From NCBI GenBank assembly GCA_030770545.1, contig CM061106.1:14743001-14807000 (forward strand): a stretch of 64,000 bases of DNA. The letters are read 5' to 3'. This document shows positions 33,675 to 44,145 of the stretch, piece by piece. A program made the translations under genes and the position numbers. Each line of letters starts with the position of its first letter. Within the stretch, counting starts at the first letter, position 1. Origin of the DNA: Macropodus opercularis. Lineage: Eukaryota > Chordata > Actinopteri > Anabantiformes > Osphronemidae. The notes beneath the pieces were generated by a model. It was not told the origin of the DNA, searched no databases, and saw only the letters and a program-made list of their open reading frames with translations.

Positions 33675-33907
33675 GTTGGTGCTGATGAGTTCCCCACTAA
33701 AAGCGTCCAGATCTACAGCTCTCAATGTTCACCTCCTGTCAGGTTTGAGCTGAAAAGCAGGAAGATGTGAAGCAGTAGATTTAGTCTCAATAAATGTATA
33801 ACAGTGTAAGTAACACAAGTTCTGGGGACCTTGCTGTCTTTTTGTATTGTAGCTATTTGTGCCATCATGAGATTTAATTTTCTCCTCTTTTATATCTGTC
33901 ACTCTAG

Positions 33908-34693
33908 AAACCCAGAGGGAGAAGGACTTCAAGGCTGCATCTCTGTCAGCAATGTGACCAAGTCTTCACCAGACCATCAGAGCTAAAGAAGCATCAGAAG
34001 GTTCACTCTAAACCATACAGCTGTGACCAGTTTGGAAAAGCTTTTACTACAGGAAGTAACCTAAAGACCCATCAGCAGATTCATACAGGAGAAAGACCGT
34101 ACACCTGCAACGACTGTGGAGCAGCTTTCCACACGTCACAGAATTTGAAATTCCACTATCGTGTTCACACTGGAGAGAAATCTCACTCATGTGAACAGTG
34201 TGGAAAAGCGTTCTCTCAGCTCAGTAGCTTACTGAGACACCAACGTGTTCACACTGGAGAAAAACCTCACAGGTGTGAAACGTGTGGAAAAGCATTCTGT
34301 CATCTCAGTACCTTACGGACACACCAACGTGTTCACACTGGAGAGAAACCTCACTGGTGTGAAACGTGTGGAAAAGCATTCTCTCAGCACAGCCACTTAT
34401 GGACACACCAACGTGTTCACACTGGAGAGAAACCTCACTGGTGTGAAACGTGTGGAAAAGCGTTCTCTCAGCTCGGCAACTTACAGAGACACCAACGTCT
34501 TCACACTAGAGAGAAACCTCACAGGTGTGAAACGTGTGGAAAAGCGTTCTCTCAGCTCAGTAGCTTACTGAGACACCAACGTATTCACACTGGAGAGAAA
34601 CCTCACTGGTGTGAAACGTGTGGAAAAGCGTTCTCTCATCTTAGTACCTTACGGACACACCGACGTGTTCACACTAGGGAGAAACCTCAGTGA
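33908..34693 (+). CDS. Zinc-finger gene 2, C2H2 array exon (9 fingers, one lacking a Cys)
   Basis: Starts after acceptor actctag|aaaccc in phase 0 and codes 261 residues, for a total protein of about 315. It has nine C2H2 fingers. Finger 1 (CQQCDQVF) is followed by a shortened linker (HSKPY, two residues lost). Finger 2 reads CDQFGKAF: its second Cys has become Phe, so it probably no longer binds zinc. Fingers 4-9 are uniform (CE(Q/T)CGKAFSQLS...HQRVHTGEKPH). The array ends at a TGA exactly where the paralogues have a Trp codon opening the next finger. A decayed finger follows. Its role is presumably DNA binding like its neighbours. It may be in early decay. Confidence 0.9.
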   Translation, partial: KPRGRRTSRLHLCQQCDQVFTRPSELKKHQKVHSKPYSCDQFGKAFTTGSNLKTHQQIHTGERPYTCNDCGAAFHTSQNLKFHYRVHTGEKSHSCEQCGKAFSQLSSLLRHQRVHTGEKPHRCETCGKAFCHLSTLRTHQRVHTGEKPHWCETCGKAFSQHSHLWTHQRVHTGEKPHWCETCGKAFSQLGNLQRHQRLHTREKPHRCETCGKAFSQLSSLLRHQRIHTGEKPHWCETCGKAFSHLSTLRTHRRVHTREKPQ

Positions 34694-36703
34694 TGTGATC
34701 AGTGTGCAAAAATGTTTTCTTACTCTTCCAGTCTAACAAAGCAGCAACGTATTCACACTGGATAAACATTTGTCAAATCCCACAGCACAGCATCAGCAGT
34801 TTCACACTGAAGATAAAGATCTGGAGAAGGTTTAAAAAAAGCAACACAGGTTCACAGGACAAAACCTTTACTAGTGTGAATCATCTGGAAATGTTTTTAC
34901 CTGTTTTTGTTTGTATGTTTTGTTAGTGTCTCACTTTGTATCTGTTTGTGACAACACGTTCCCCCTCAAACCTTATTGATGCGTCTGAATTCTGAAATTT
35001 GAATTCTTCTTAGATGGAAGATCTCTGACAACGACACTACTCTTTACTTGCCAAAGATAATTGTAGAATTCATTTAGAATTAACACCCTCTGCTTCTATT
35101 TCCTTGTTTTTCTATGTTTATCTATTTATACTGTAGAACCAGTACGTGACAGGACGAGTCTGCAGCTCAGACGCTTCCTTCCTCTCAATAATCCAACATC
35201 CATCAAATTAGCGGAAGAAGAAACTCTGTATTCTAAAATTAGTATATAATGGTTAATACATAAATAAAATCAATCCTGAAAATGAACATAAAAATAGTTT
35301 ATTTACGTTTGAATATAGTTTATGTTCGTTTTAGTATATTTACGTTTGAATATAGTTTATGTTCGTTTTAGTATATGAACGTTTGAATATAGTTTATGTT
35401 TGTTTTAATTCATGTACGTTTGAATATAGTTTATGTTTGTTTTAATATACTTTATGTAGGTTTGAATATAGTTTGCTCTATGTCTGTATTACATCAGTGA
35501 CGTTGCTGTTGCAGTAAATGTTTACTGCTGGTTTATGTATAATTTTTATTTTATTTATCAGTGAAGCACTTTTTATTACATGAACAGTGATACAGAAATT
35601 GTGCTTTGTCATAGTAACCTGCTCATGTCTACACAGCTTAACAGCCATGTCATGCTTCTAAGTGGAGCTTTGCTTCCTTGCTCACATTTGTTAGTGAACA
35701 TGTCGTCATGTTAAGCCTCATCACGTTATGTCTAGCTCACGTTTATTAGCTATATCCAGTCATACATGTTTGCTCTATTTTGTCTTGTTATGGTTGCCAT
35801 ACTCTTGTTAATTACTAACCAGCTATGTCTTTCTCTTAACGGAGCTCTGAGATAGTTTATGAACTGTAAGCTCTTTGAACTGGACCTGAGCCACAAAGCA
35901 GCCGTCAGGCCAAGACATTGACCTGTACAGACGCTGTGCAGTCACTTTGCATTTTCCAGTCAACACTGTGAGAACCTGGACATCGGAGGTCAACTAGTTC
36001 TGCAGGAACCGAGGCAAAGCAGAGACTCACACTTCTTCACCTGAAGAGGAAACAACAGGTAGAATCACTGCTGTTTCTAGTTGGTTTGAATATTTGTGTA
36101 CTTTACATTATCTCAAGCAGTTTGTCAGCAGGTGACAAACGTGTGATTGCCTGCAGTCAAGGAAACAGATTAAAGTCAGTATTACACTGGTTTGTCAATT
36201 ATTATGAAAATATCAAACCTGTTTCCTCTAATGGAACCAGGGGATCAGAGAAACCCTGTTTCTCCAGGTAGATTTCGTCTGCACTAGACCAACCTCTCTG
36301 ACATGTAACTGCGTAACTGGATTATGGAAAACCAGTGGTCTTCATACAAATACAATACAAAAACAAGTAGGAACAAGGTTTCTGCACAAATAGAATCTGT
36401 GAGCTGATATCACAGCCACAGCCCAGGTTAGATTCCTACCAGGAAAAGGGACTTTAGCGTCAGTTGTGTTTGCAACACGTGATGGATCTGTGCTAATGGA
36501 ACCAAGGGATCAGAGAAATCAGACGATCCATTAGGTTTTCCCTGTTCAGGTTTTAATCCTGCCTCATATGTACCTTCTAGTGATGCTTTGCTTTAATTTT
36601 TGTCTTATTAGGTTCTTTTTGAGGTTAGTAAATGAGTTTTCTGATTGTAAATGTCAGTCTTGCTGTGTGTGGACAAGCTTTAATAAGCAGGTGCAACTTG
36701 TGT
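34694..36703. other. 3' flank of zinc-finger gene 2: decayed finger, duplicated block, minisatellite
   Basis: 34694-34765 continues in frame as CDQCAKMFSYSSSL, then a His-to-Gln loss and a stop. 35155-35245 is an inverted copy of about 6940-7030. 35301-35475 is a minisatellite of about five 35-37-base units (tacgtttgaatatagtttat). Nothing else is seen up to 36703. Confidence 0.6.
35301..35475. repeat. AT-rich minisatellite (35-37-bp unit)
   Basis: About five imperfect tandem units of gttcgttttagtatat + ttacgtttgaatatagttta. The units are contiguous, with no spacers between them. Confidence 0.85.
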
Positions 36704-37373
36704 CATGTATTGTTGCCGAGGGTTGTTTAGCTAAAACGCCCTCAACCGGTTTCCATTCATTTCAATGGTAGAGCTAAAACACTAAACCATATGGATGAGA
36801 TGTACTTTCGTCGCTAGTTTTGCTGTCGCGCCGTTTCTGGGAGCTCGGTATTCAAGTAAAAGTATCTGGTTACGGTTGTATTTCACTGTTTGTGATGAAA
36901 ACGCGCCAGAGAAACGTTGAAATTCCAGATTTTGTAAGGGAGGCGCAGAATATGATATATTATATATGACAGAATATGATATATTATATATAACAGAATA
37001 TGATATATTATATATAACAGAATATGATATATTGTATATAACAGAATATGATATATTATATATAACAGAATATGATATATTATATATAACAGAATATGAT
37101 ATATTATATATAACAGAATATGATATATTGTATATAACAGAATATGATATATTATATATAACAGAATATGATATATTATATATAACAGAATATGATATAT
37201 TATATATAACAGAATATGATATATTATATATAACAGAATATGATATATTATATATAACAAGTAAAGAGTAACACTGCTCCAGGAAATGACTACGTGTTAT
37301 TTAAGCAGAGGGCTTAGTTGTAAACGTGTGCAGGTGTTTGAAATGCATCAAACCCTTTGTCTTTGCTCCTGTA
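36704..37373. repeat. Dispersed repeat, copy B, with expanded 24-bp minisatellite
   Basis: Same ends as copy A (1706-2343). The minisatellite at 36950-37258 has about 13 units of 24 bases (aacagaatatgatatattat...). Because 24 is a multiple of 3, both strands stay open and give spurious 100-125-codon ORFs. The copy lacks the CpG-rich internal segment of copy A and is not followed by the two-gene module. Confidence 0.85.
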
Positions 37374-38689
37374 TTTTAATATGTGAAAGCCTTAAAGTGA
37401 CAGGGTTCAACCTTTGAGAATTAAATAGTTTGTTTGTTGCGTCAGTTTTCTCCATCCATGTGTCTGTTATGTTCTTTTGCTGCATTATTATAGTTTAGCA
37501 GACTGCGTGAAGGAAACAGTCAGATAGTCACATAGAAAAAGCATAAAAGGACTAGTGTTGATATCGATGTTACCCAGTAACACCACACGCATCACGGTGT
37601 TGTAATTATTACATATTTATGTGTATATTAAAGTATTTACTATCCCAACAGGTAAAATGCACAAACAAACTGTTTGTCTACAGCAAAATGTCCTTGCTGT
37701 GGTGCGTCAGAGAGGAGAGGATGCAACGGATGACCAGCCAGTTGGTTTTGGTTCCTGTGCCAAACACACCTGGTGAAACATCTGGGACAGCAGGAATGAT
37801 GGCTACGCGGGATAATGTGCTGCTCTCCCACCGAAGCATGAGTTCTATCTTCTGGTTCTGTTTGTCGTCCTAGTGACTATGAATCAGTTCATCGTTTCAT
37901 GGGGGTGAGTATTAATCTCCTTATTTGGTTGAAATGATGAAGTGTGAACTGCTCTAAATAATAACACGTGATGACATGTGTTTGCTGTGTCCCACGTTTC
38001 TTTCCCTGCTCACATTTAATTGTAATAGTTGTCAGAATTTAATATTGATTCATTTAATATTAAAATGTAAATGTTATTCATGTATTTTATTCTACTTTTT
38101 AGCTCCTCTATAGAAGTGTCAGTTCACCTGAACAGACGCCTGTGCCATTTCCAAAACAGTTGACATTTCTTGTGTCTAAAGTCTTCTTTAATGGACAATA
38201 TTGTACATTCTGGTCACACGTACATAACATTTGGCTAGAAGCGTAAATATGAATAAATTGGCCAGCATTGTTCTGCTGCAGCTTTTGTCATAACAGCTAC
38301 ATCCACGGGCCAAATGTCGTCCATGTTTCTCTGTTTTGTTGTAATTAATAAAACTTTCTGGGTTTGTAGAGACACATTCTTCTCCAGAGACGTCTGCAGT
38401 GACTGGTCAACCTCTGCTGCAGCCTCCATCTGCAAAGAGAGAACAAAGTAAGTTAAAATAGTTGATTTGGTTGTGCACATGTTAAAGAGGTAAACTCAAG
38501 TCTCACACTCTTCTTGTCATTGTTGTAATTTTACTAGTCCAGCCATCACCAACTGCCCCCAGAGGAAAAGAACTGAGCCTCGGTCCAGAAGACGCAAGTG
38601 TCGCTTTTGTTACATGGAACTGAAACAGGCCCAAATAGCCTCCACATTCACACCGGCTTTCCTGGAAAGTACGTTTACTGCTGTTGAGA
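37374..38689. other. Non-genic stretch
   Basis: No gene, repeat family or RNA recognised. Short ORFs (for example 37619-37873) lack domains. Confidence 0.4.
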
Positions 38690-39250
38690 TGCTCTGAAAA
38701 TCCCAGCTCTGCGCGTTCGTTTAATGATGAGGAGAAGCGGCTGATGAATTCAATCTGACTTTTATTTTACACTTGAATAGTAATAATTGTACAGGCCTTG
38801 GTCAGTCTGTCTCTATTCCATACAGCATATAGTCAGGGCACGAAGTCTGACGCTGTCTGTCCCTCGACCCACACTTTTATAATAGACAGAGCATCTTTCA
38901 GTTGTGAAACAGGATCCTGATGACGTGGTCTGGTGTTTGTCTCCTTGGATGCTCTACGTCCCCTCGGTGGTCACAGTTGCTGTGTGGCCCCGTGTTCTGT
39001 GGATTTAAGCACATCTCCTTCTACATACATTCACCCAGTCGCCCTTGTTCGGGCATGTTTAACTTACATGCAACTCGTCTGCTCTTGTCCTAACATCCTG
39101 TTCTCCACATACTGTTTAATGACCTGTGACTGGCTGTTCTACTCTACTGCTCTCTAAACTTGATGTGATTTAAACTGTATTTTAATTCAGCTTGTTCTGT
39201 TTTCTGCCTGCATCCTACTATCTAAGCTTTTAACTATTTACATTCCTTCA
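38690..39250 (-). mobile_element. LTR-like element, inverted partner of 41537-42099
   Basis: About 560 bases. The reverse complement begins TGAAGGAATGTAAATAG and ends ...GGGATTTTCAGAGCA, TG/CA ends as in LTRs. It aligns along its whole length with 41537-42099 in the opposite orientation. No target-site duplication is obvious. Confidence 0.65.
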
Positions 39251-40116
39251 CTGCCTTGTCTTATCATTTTATAAAGAAAAAGGCATAAAGAGGATTGTAA
39301 TATTGTATTGCTTTCATGTATGTATGTATGTATAAGTTTGATTATGTTCATTAAACAGTTTACATGAATATTGTCTCTAAATCTCCTTATAAGTGAATGG
39401 TGTATTTGACATGCTAATAGTACTACTACTAATCATAAAAAAGGTAAAACAATTACATTTTGTGTAAGTTTACACCAAGTCAGCTGTTAAAACATCAGAA
39501 TTTATCAATTACCTTTAATCATGTCGCACAAACTTTGCCATGACTGGGAATCGAACCGGGATACAGGGAGCAGTTTAGCACCCTGAAGAGAGAGAGAGAA
39601 TGCTGCAATTTGATTGGCTGAAAGTCTGTGCCAGCTATTCAAGACTGGCCGCCGCGGACCACCAGGGAGAAGGTACGAGCACCTGGCAAATTCCTCGGAC
39701 GATAGCTTCTACGTGGAAGTCGACCTTGAAAGTCACAAGTTGCTGGAACGAACGGCCCCTTGTCTTTCAGCTGTGGCAGTGCGACCACTCCTGCGTGTAG
39801 TGCTAATGGAGCGGCGACCCATCCGTGGTGTAAGAAGCCTCTCGCTCGATAAAGTCTTCCAGACGGATGGAATAAAACTGAGGTGGACGGCTTATGTGGT
39901 TAAACCCCTGGCCTCATTGCGCATAGGTAAAAGTCCTGTCATCACTAGAGACTTTACTCGTGCTCTCTGCCTCTCATTCACCACACGTAAGAAGCCTTTG
40001 CGTTCTAGTCCGGCAAATGAAAGAGTTCAGTGATGGAAACAGGCATTCTGGGAGGTTAGTCTTGCGGCATTGTACGGTTTCTGTCACGTGCCCATAGGGC
40101 GATGCCAGGCTTTCGA
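39251..40116. other. Non-genic stretch with tRNA-fragment repeats
   Basis: 39535-39560 (tgactgggaatcgaaccggg) is a minus-strand tRNA T-arm fragment. 39656-39721 (ccaccagggagaaggtacga...) is repeated at 40428-40490 next to the tRNA-Glu. A 139-codon ORF (39614-40033) crosses these repeats and has no domain. Confidence 0.5.
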
Positions 40117-40188
40117 GCATTGGTGGTATAAAGTTGAGAATAAGTGCTTCCCAAGCAGTGGATCCAGGTTCGATTCTTGGCCAACGCA
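40117..40188 (+). tRNA. tRNA-Gly(CCC)-like gene, D arm degenerate
   Basis: 72 bases starting gcattggtggtata and ending ttcttggccaacgca, closely matching tRNA-Gly. The acceptor stem pairs with one wobble-type change, the anticodon loop ttcccaa gives CCC, and the B-box is ggttcgattc. The D arm (aaagttgagaataag) is changed from the usual form, so this could be a pseudogene. Confidence 0.6.
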
Positions 40189-40366
40189 GTGTCAGAGGAA
40201 TGTCACATCAGTTCCCTTTTCGACTCAGAAAGCAATTGAAACGTGCGATACATTCTGCTGGACGTGTAAGAAAGCACAAAGGGCCCGACATCGCATGTTC
40301 TTATGTTACAGCGGCAAACCAGACTTAATGTTGAACGTATTGGACTGACCCTTGGCTAAATGGTTT

Positions 40367-40438
40367 TTCCCTGACCGGGAATCGAACCCAGGCCGCGGCT
40401 GTGAGAGCGCCGAATCCTAGCCACTAGTCCACCAGGGA
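40367..40438 (-). tRNA. tRNA-Glu(CTC)
   Basis: On the minus strand it begins tccctggtggactagtggct and ends gattcccggtcagggaa. It is 72 bases long, the acceptor stem pairs fully with one G-U, and the loop ctctcac gives anticodon CTC. Differences from the common form are a D-loop change, one anticodon-stem mismatch (g-a) and a T-stem wobble. Either a slightly diverged gene or a recent pseudogene. Confidence 0.7.
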
Positions 40439-41536
40439 GAAGGTACGAGCACCTGGCAAATTCCTCGGATGATGGCTTCTACGTGGAAGTCTTCCTGGAG
40501 AAAATTTAGTTTCTCTGAACCCCTGGTTCCATCGGAGAAAACAGCGTTGACATGTTCCCAACAATTGACAAACCAGCCGTTGGAACAAAGAAGACCTTAA
40601 TGACTCAGGTTTAGTTGGGTCCAGATTCTGGATGTGAATTGATTCTCAGTACAAGACAATGCAGCACATTGGAGAGATGGAGAAATGACTTCACCAAACA
40701 CTTCACTGTGAAGTGAAGCAACATTAACATCACTGATCAGTGTCTAAACCTGAAGTCACAGCTCACTGAGTGTCTGTTATATAAGGATGAAAGAGGATTA
40801 TTTAAAAAGAGGATTTTCATGGCTACAGGCTCAAATCACTTCAACGTGAAGCAACATTTCAACTATTTATGTCAAGGTTTACTTTGGATGATGTATAAAA
40901 CCTTTCACGTGGCAGCATCGTGTCCTGCTCATATCACAGTGTTTACACAAACGCTGTCTGCTAGCGAGCTAACTGCTCCAGCTAAGGTTGCTCTTGCTGT
41001 CTGCTCCAAAGAAGCAGAAGCAATCTGTCAAGACTGACAGGGAGGAGTAGCCCCTATTTAAACACAGGCTCATGTTTGTAGTTTTAGACTCAGGCTCGCA
41101 GGGGAGCAGCATAGGCGTAAGGACCAAGACAGCCTGGGTCTGTCTCTGTTCATGAATTACTCATGAACATTATACTCTGTGTGTTAAATAAAAGAACTAA
41201 AAGACTTTGAAGTATTTGACTGATGACTCTCATCAACGAATCCTGAGGAATCGATGATTTCCAACACAGTTCGTCATTAACAGTAAAGTCACAGTCACAA
41301 TAACCAACCTCTGATTTAGATCACAGTCATGTCAGAGACACTGAGCAAGAGAGACTATTTGAACTGTCCAACAGCACAGGGGGAGTAGAAGGAAGCTGTT
41401 ATTGTCTCAAACCAGCCAAAGAAAGATGCCAGTGATCCAGGAAACTACAGACGATAGCGTTGACATCAAATGTGTGTAAATGAATGGAAAGACCGGAGAA
41501 CAAAAGGTTGGTTTATAGCTTGAAAGAGATGGAGAG
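40439..41536. other. Non-genic stretch with a possible LTR 3' part
   Basis: 41080-41270 has an AATAAA (about 41190) followed by a U5-like tail ending ...ttccaaca, which resembles the end of a retroviral LTR. Its start is unclear. Nothing else is supported. Confidence 0.4.
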
Positions 41537-42099
41537 TGAAGGAATGTAAATAGTTAAAAGCTTAGATAGTAGGATGCAGGCAGAAAACAGAACAAGGTGA
41601 AAGTTAAAGTATAGTTTAAAACACACACATCAAGTTTAGAGAATAGTAGAGTAGCACCCAGACACAGGTCATAAAACAGTATGTGGAGGATGGGAGACTA
41701 GGAGACGACCAGATAAGCTGCACATGGGAGTGAAACATGCCCAAATAAGGCGACTGAGTGGATGTAGAAGGAATGTGCTTAAATCCATAGGTTATGGGGC
41801 CACACAGCAACGGAGCAGATAAGACACCAATAAACCAGCCATGGAGACGAAGACCAGACCACGACATCAGGATCCTGTTACACCACAGAAAGATGCTCTG
41901 TCCAGCATAAAGTGTGGGTCGAGGGACAGACAGAGTCAGTCAGACTTCATGCCCTGACTATATGCTGTATAGTATAGAGACAGACTGACCCAGGCTTGTA
42001 AATTATTATTCTTCAGGTGTGAAATAAAAGTAAGATTGAATTCATCAGAAGTTTCTCCTCATCATTCAACGAACGTGCAGAGCTGGGATTTTGAGAGCA
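41537..42099 (+). mobile_element. LTR-like element, inverted partner of 38690-39250
   Basis: TGAAGGAATG...TTTTGAGAGCA, about 563 bases, with AATAAAAG at about 42025, 70-75 bases before the CA end as expected for R-U5. It is homologous over its full length to 38690-39250 but in the opposite orientation, so the two are not the ends of one intact element. Confidence 0.65.
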
Positions 42100-43873
42100 G
42101 CTCAGTGAGAGAGGTTGTGGTTTTTACTACGGGCTGGTTAACGGGATGTGAGGCTTGTTATGTGGAGGTGCTGCACCTTTAAGGACGTCAACGCCGTTAA
42201 ACACCACAGAAGAAGAAAAGAGTCTAGATTTCCAGTTTATTTTCACTCTGTGTCTGCGTCGAGCTTCAGTGAGTTTCCTCCATTTAAAGGTGAAGTATTT
42301 GACTTTATTGTTGTGATTCTTAAGAGTTGGTGCTTTTCACACTAACTGTTGTTAGTTTGCTTTTCGTCAAATCTGCTGTTCGCTCGTTAAACCTCGTCAG
42401 AATGTGATGAACAGACTTTCTCCTCCATGTTGTGTCAGTAGAGTCACAGTAGAACTAGAGTCAGTTTTACCAACTTGGCGACAGATTTAGCGACTGTTTC
42501 TGCTGCTGTTGGAGACTTTTCGTGAGTTCGGCGAAACTTAGTGAAACACGAATCATTCAAGCAGGGACCGTTCTCTGGAAATGAATCGCGCATGCGCAGC
42601 TGAGTCCGCCTCGGTTCTTAGAGCGGAACGTAACGTTAACGTTTCTTCAGCGTCACTAAACTAAACCAGTGTCAACATTTAACTCGTTTCTTTCTCGGTC
42701 TCTTACTCGCTTCGTCCACTGTGCGTCTCTCTGTGACGTCACCTACAGATCAACTAAGATCATCACGTCACTCAAATACAGGAAGCAGTGGGAGACAAAG
42801 CCTCAAACTCTGGTTGGACCCACGAGTTAGTGATGACAAAAATAACAATAATAATAAGAAGAAGAAGAAAAAGAAGACCAGTGTATTTTTTATTTTTTAT
42901 TTTTTTATTTGATATTCTAACATTTAACAATAAAGGTCAAAACGGTTATAAATGTTAGGAGTAATGAATTTATTAGAGTCTAATTCAGTGGCTAAAGAAC
43001 CAGACTGAAATGAATATAGTTTAATTTGTTATTCTCAGTATATTCGACTTGTCTTTCTTTTCACAATCTTTTTTCCTGTCTCCTATACTTTCCATTACAA
43101 TTGAAAGATTATACAAACTAGTCGATGAGACTTCTTTGACTTCCAGCAGCTTTTAGTACAACCAATAGATACTTTCCTTATTGAGGAGATGCCAACACGT
43201 AAACATCTCCTGTTCCAGGCTCCTCCTTCATTTCCTGTTTATTTTCTCTTTCTCTCTGCGCTGAGCTTTATTGAATTTCCTCCATATAAAGGTGAAGTAT
43301 TTGACTTTAGTGCCGTTACTTTTTGTTTTCACACTAACTGTTGTTAGTTTGTTCCTCTTGTTAAACTTCATCAGAATGTGATGAACAGACTTTCTCCTCC
43401 ATGTTGTGTCAGTAGAGTCACAGTAGAAGATTTACAGATTATTTGTAACAGAGGATGTTCAAACTCTGATTTTTCCCATCAGATTTCTCTGTAAACTGCT
43501 TAGATCTATTGATTTATTTGTTAGTCATCAGTTTTTGATGCAGCAGGAAACAGAGGAACTGTCCATGTGATCCTACATAGGACTTAAATTCTCTTTTTTC
43601 ATTTATTCGTGTGTCAGATATTTTATCTAGTGATCAGCACTAAATCACCACAGTGACGCTGGTTGGAGTCAAATATTCAACCGACATTAGACTGAAAATC
43701 TCTCTGGGAAAACAGATTTACCCATGTGTCAGACATGTGACGTGTTTATTCATCATCTGATGTCAGTGTCGTACTAACACTGAACATAGAGGGTTGTGTC
43801 CTCTGTGGGACATGTAGACACACGTTAGAACAGATTCTGAAAATCTAGGTCACATGACATGAAGTTATTGATA
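42100..43873. other. Non-genic stretch with duplicated promoter-like segments
   Basis: 42235-42350 and 43240-43345 share tttcctccat(t/a)taaaggtgaagtatttgac and then a ttcacactaactgttgttag block. 42360-42440 and 43350-43430 share aatgtgatgaacagactttc. 43240-43802 is the inverted partner of 1-310. 42845-42880 is (AAT)n/(AAG)n. A 65-codon ORF at 42148-42345 resembles the ORF at 190-411. No supported gene. Confidence 0.5.
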
Positions 43874-44145
43874 TACAGTTGTAATAAAAAGTCTTTGAAC
43901 CCTTTGGGATTTCATGGATTTCTGCGTAAAATGGTCATTAAATGTGTTCTGATCTTCGTCGAAGTCACAACAATAGAAAAAACTAATACTGCTCGAACAT
44001 ATGTTTTCCTGTTTTTCTTGAACATAACATGTAAACATTCTCAGTGCAGGGTGGGAAAAGTTTCATCTGTCCACAGAATATTTTGCCAGTAGTGCTGTGG
44101 AACATCCAGCTGCTCTTTTGCAAACTTTAAACTTGCTAAAGGAAA
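43874..44145 (+). mobile_element. Tc1/mariner-type transposon end fragment
   Basis: Begins acagttgtaataaaaagtc then tttgaaccctttggg. Around 44080-44140 it continues with ttttgccagtagtgctgtgg, sequences characteristic of a widespread teleost Tc1/mariner element. The remainder, including transposase, is absent. Confidence 0.7.

Noticed and set aside
35301..35475. Regularly repeated AT-rich units resembling a CRISPR array
   Set aside because: The repeats are contiguous with no unique spacers, and the genome is that of a vertebrate. It is a minisatellite.
36883..37271. Long repetitive ORFs on both strands (TEYDILYI-type repeats)
   Set aside because: They are produced by a 24-base minisatellite whose unit is a multiple of three and lacks stops. 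No promoter, splice signal or domain supports translation.
39614..40033. 139-codon ORF as a gene
   Set aside because: It crosses tRNA-flank repeats, has no domain and no conserved promoter, and overlaps other open frames.
43859..44092. 77-codon ORF as a gene
   Set aside because: It lies inside a Tc1/mariner terminal fragment and reads its noncoding end.
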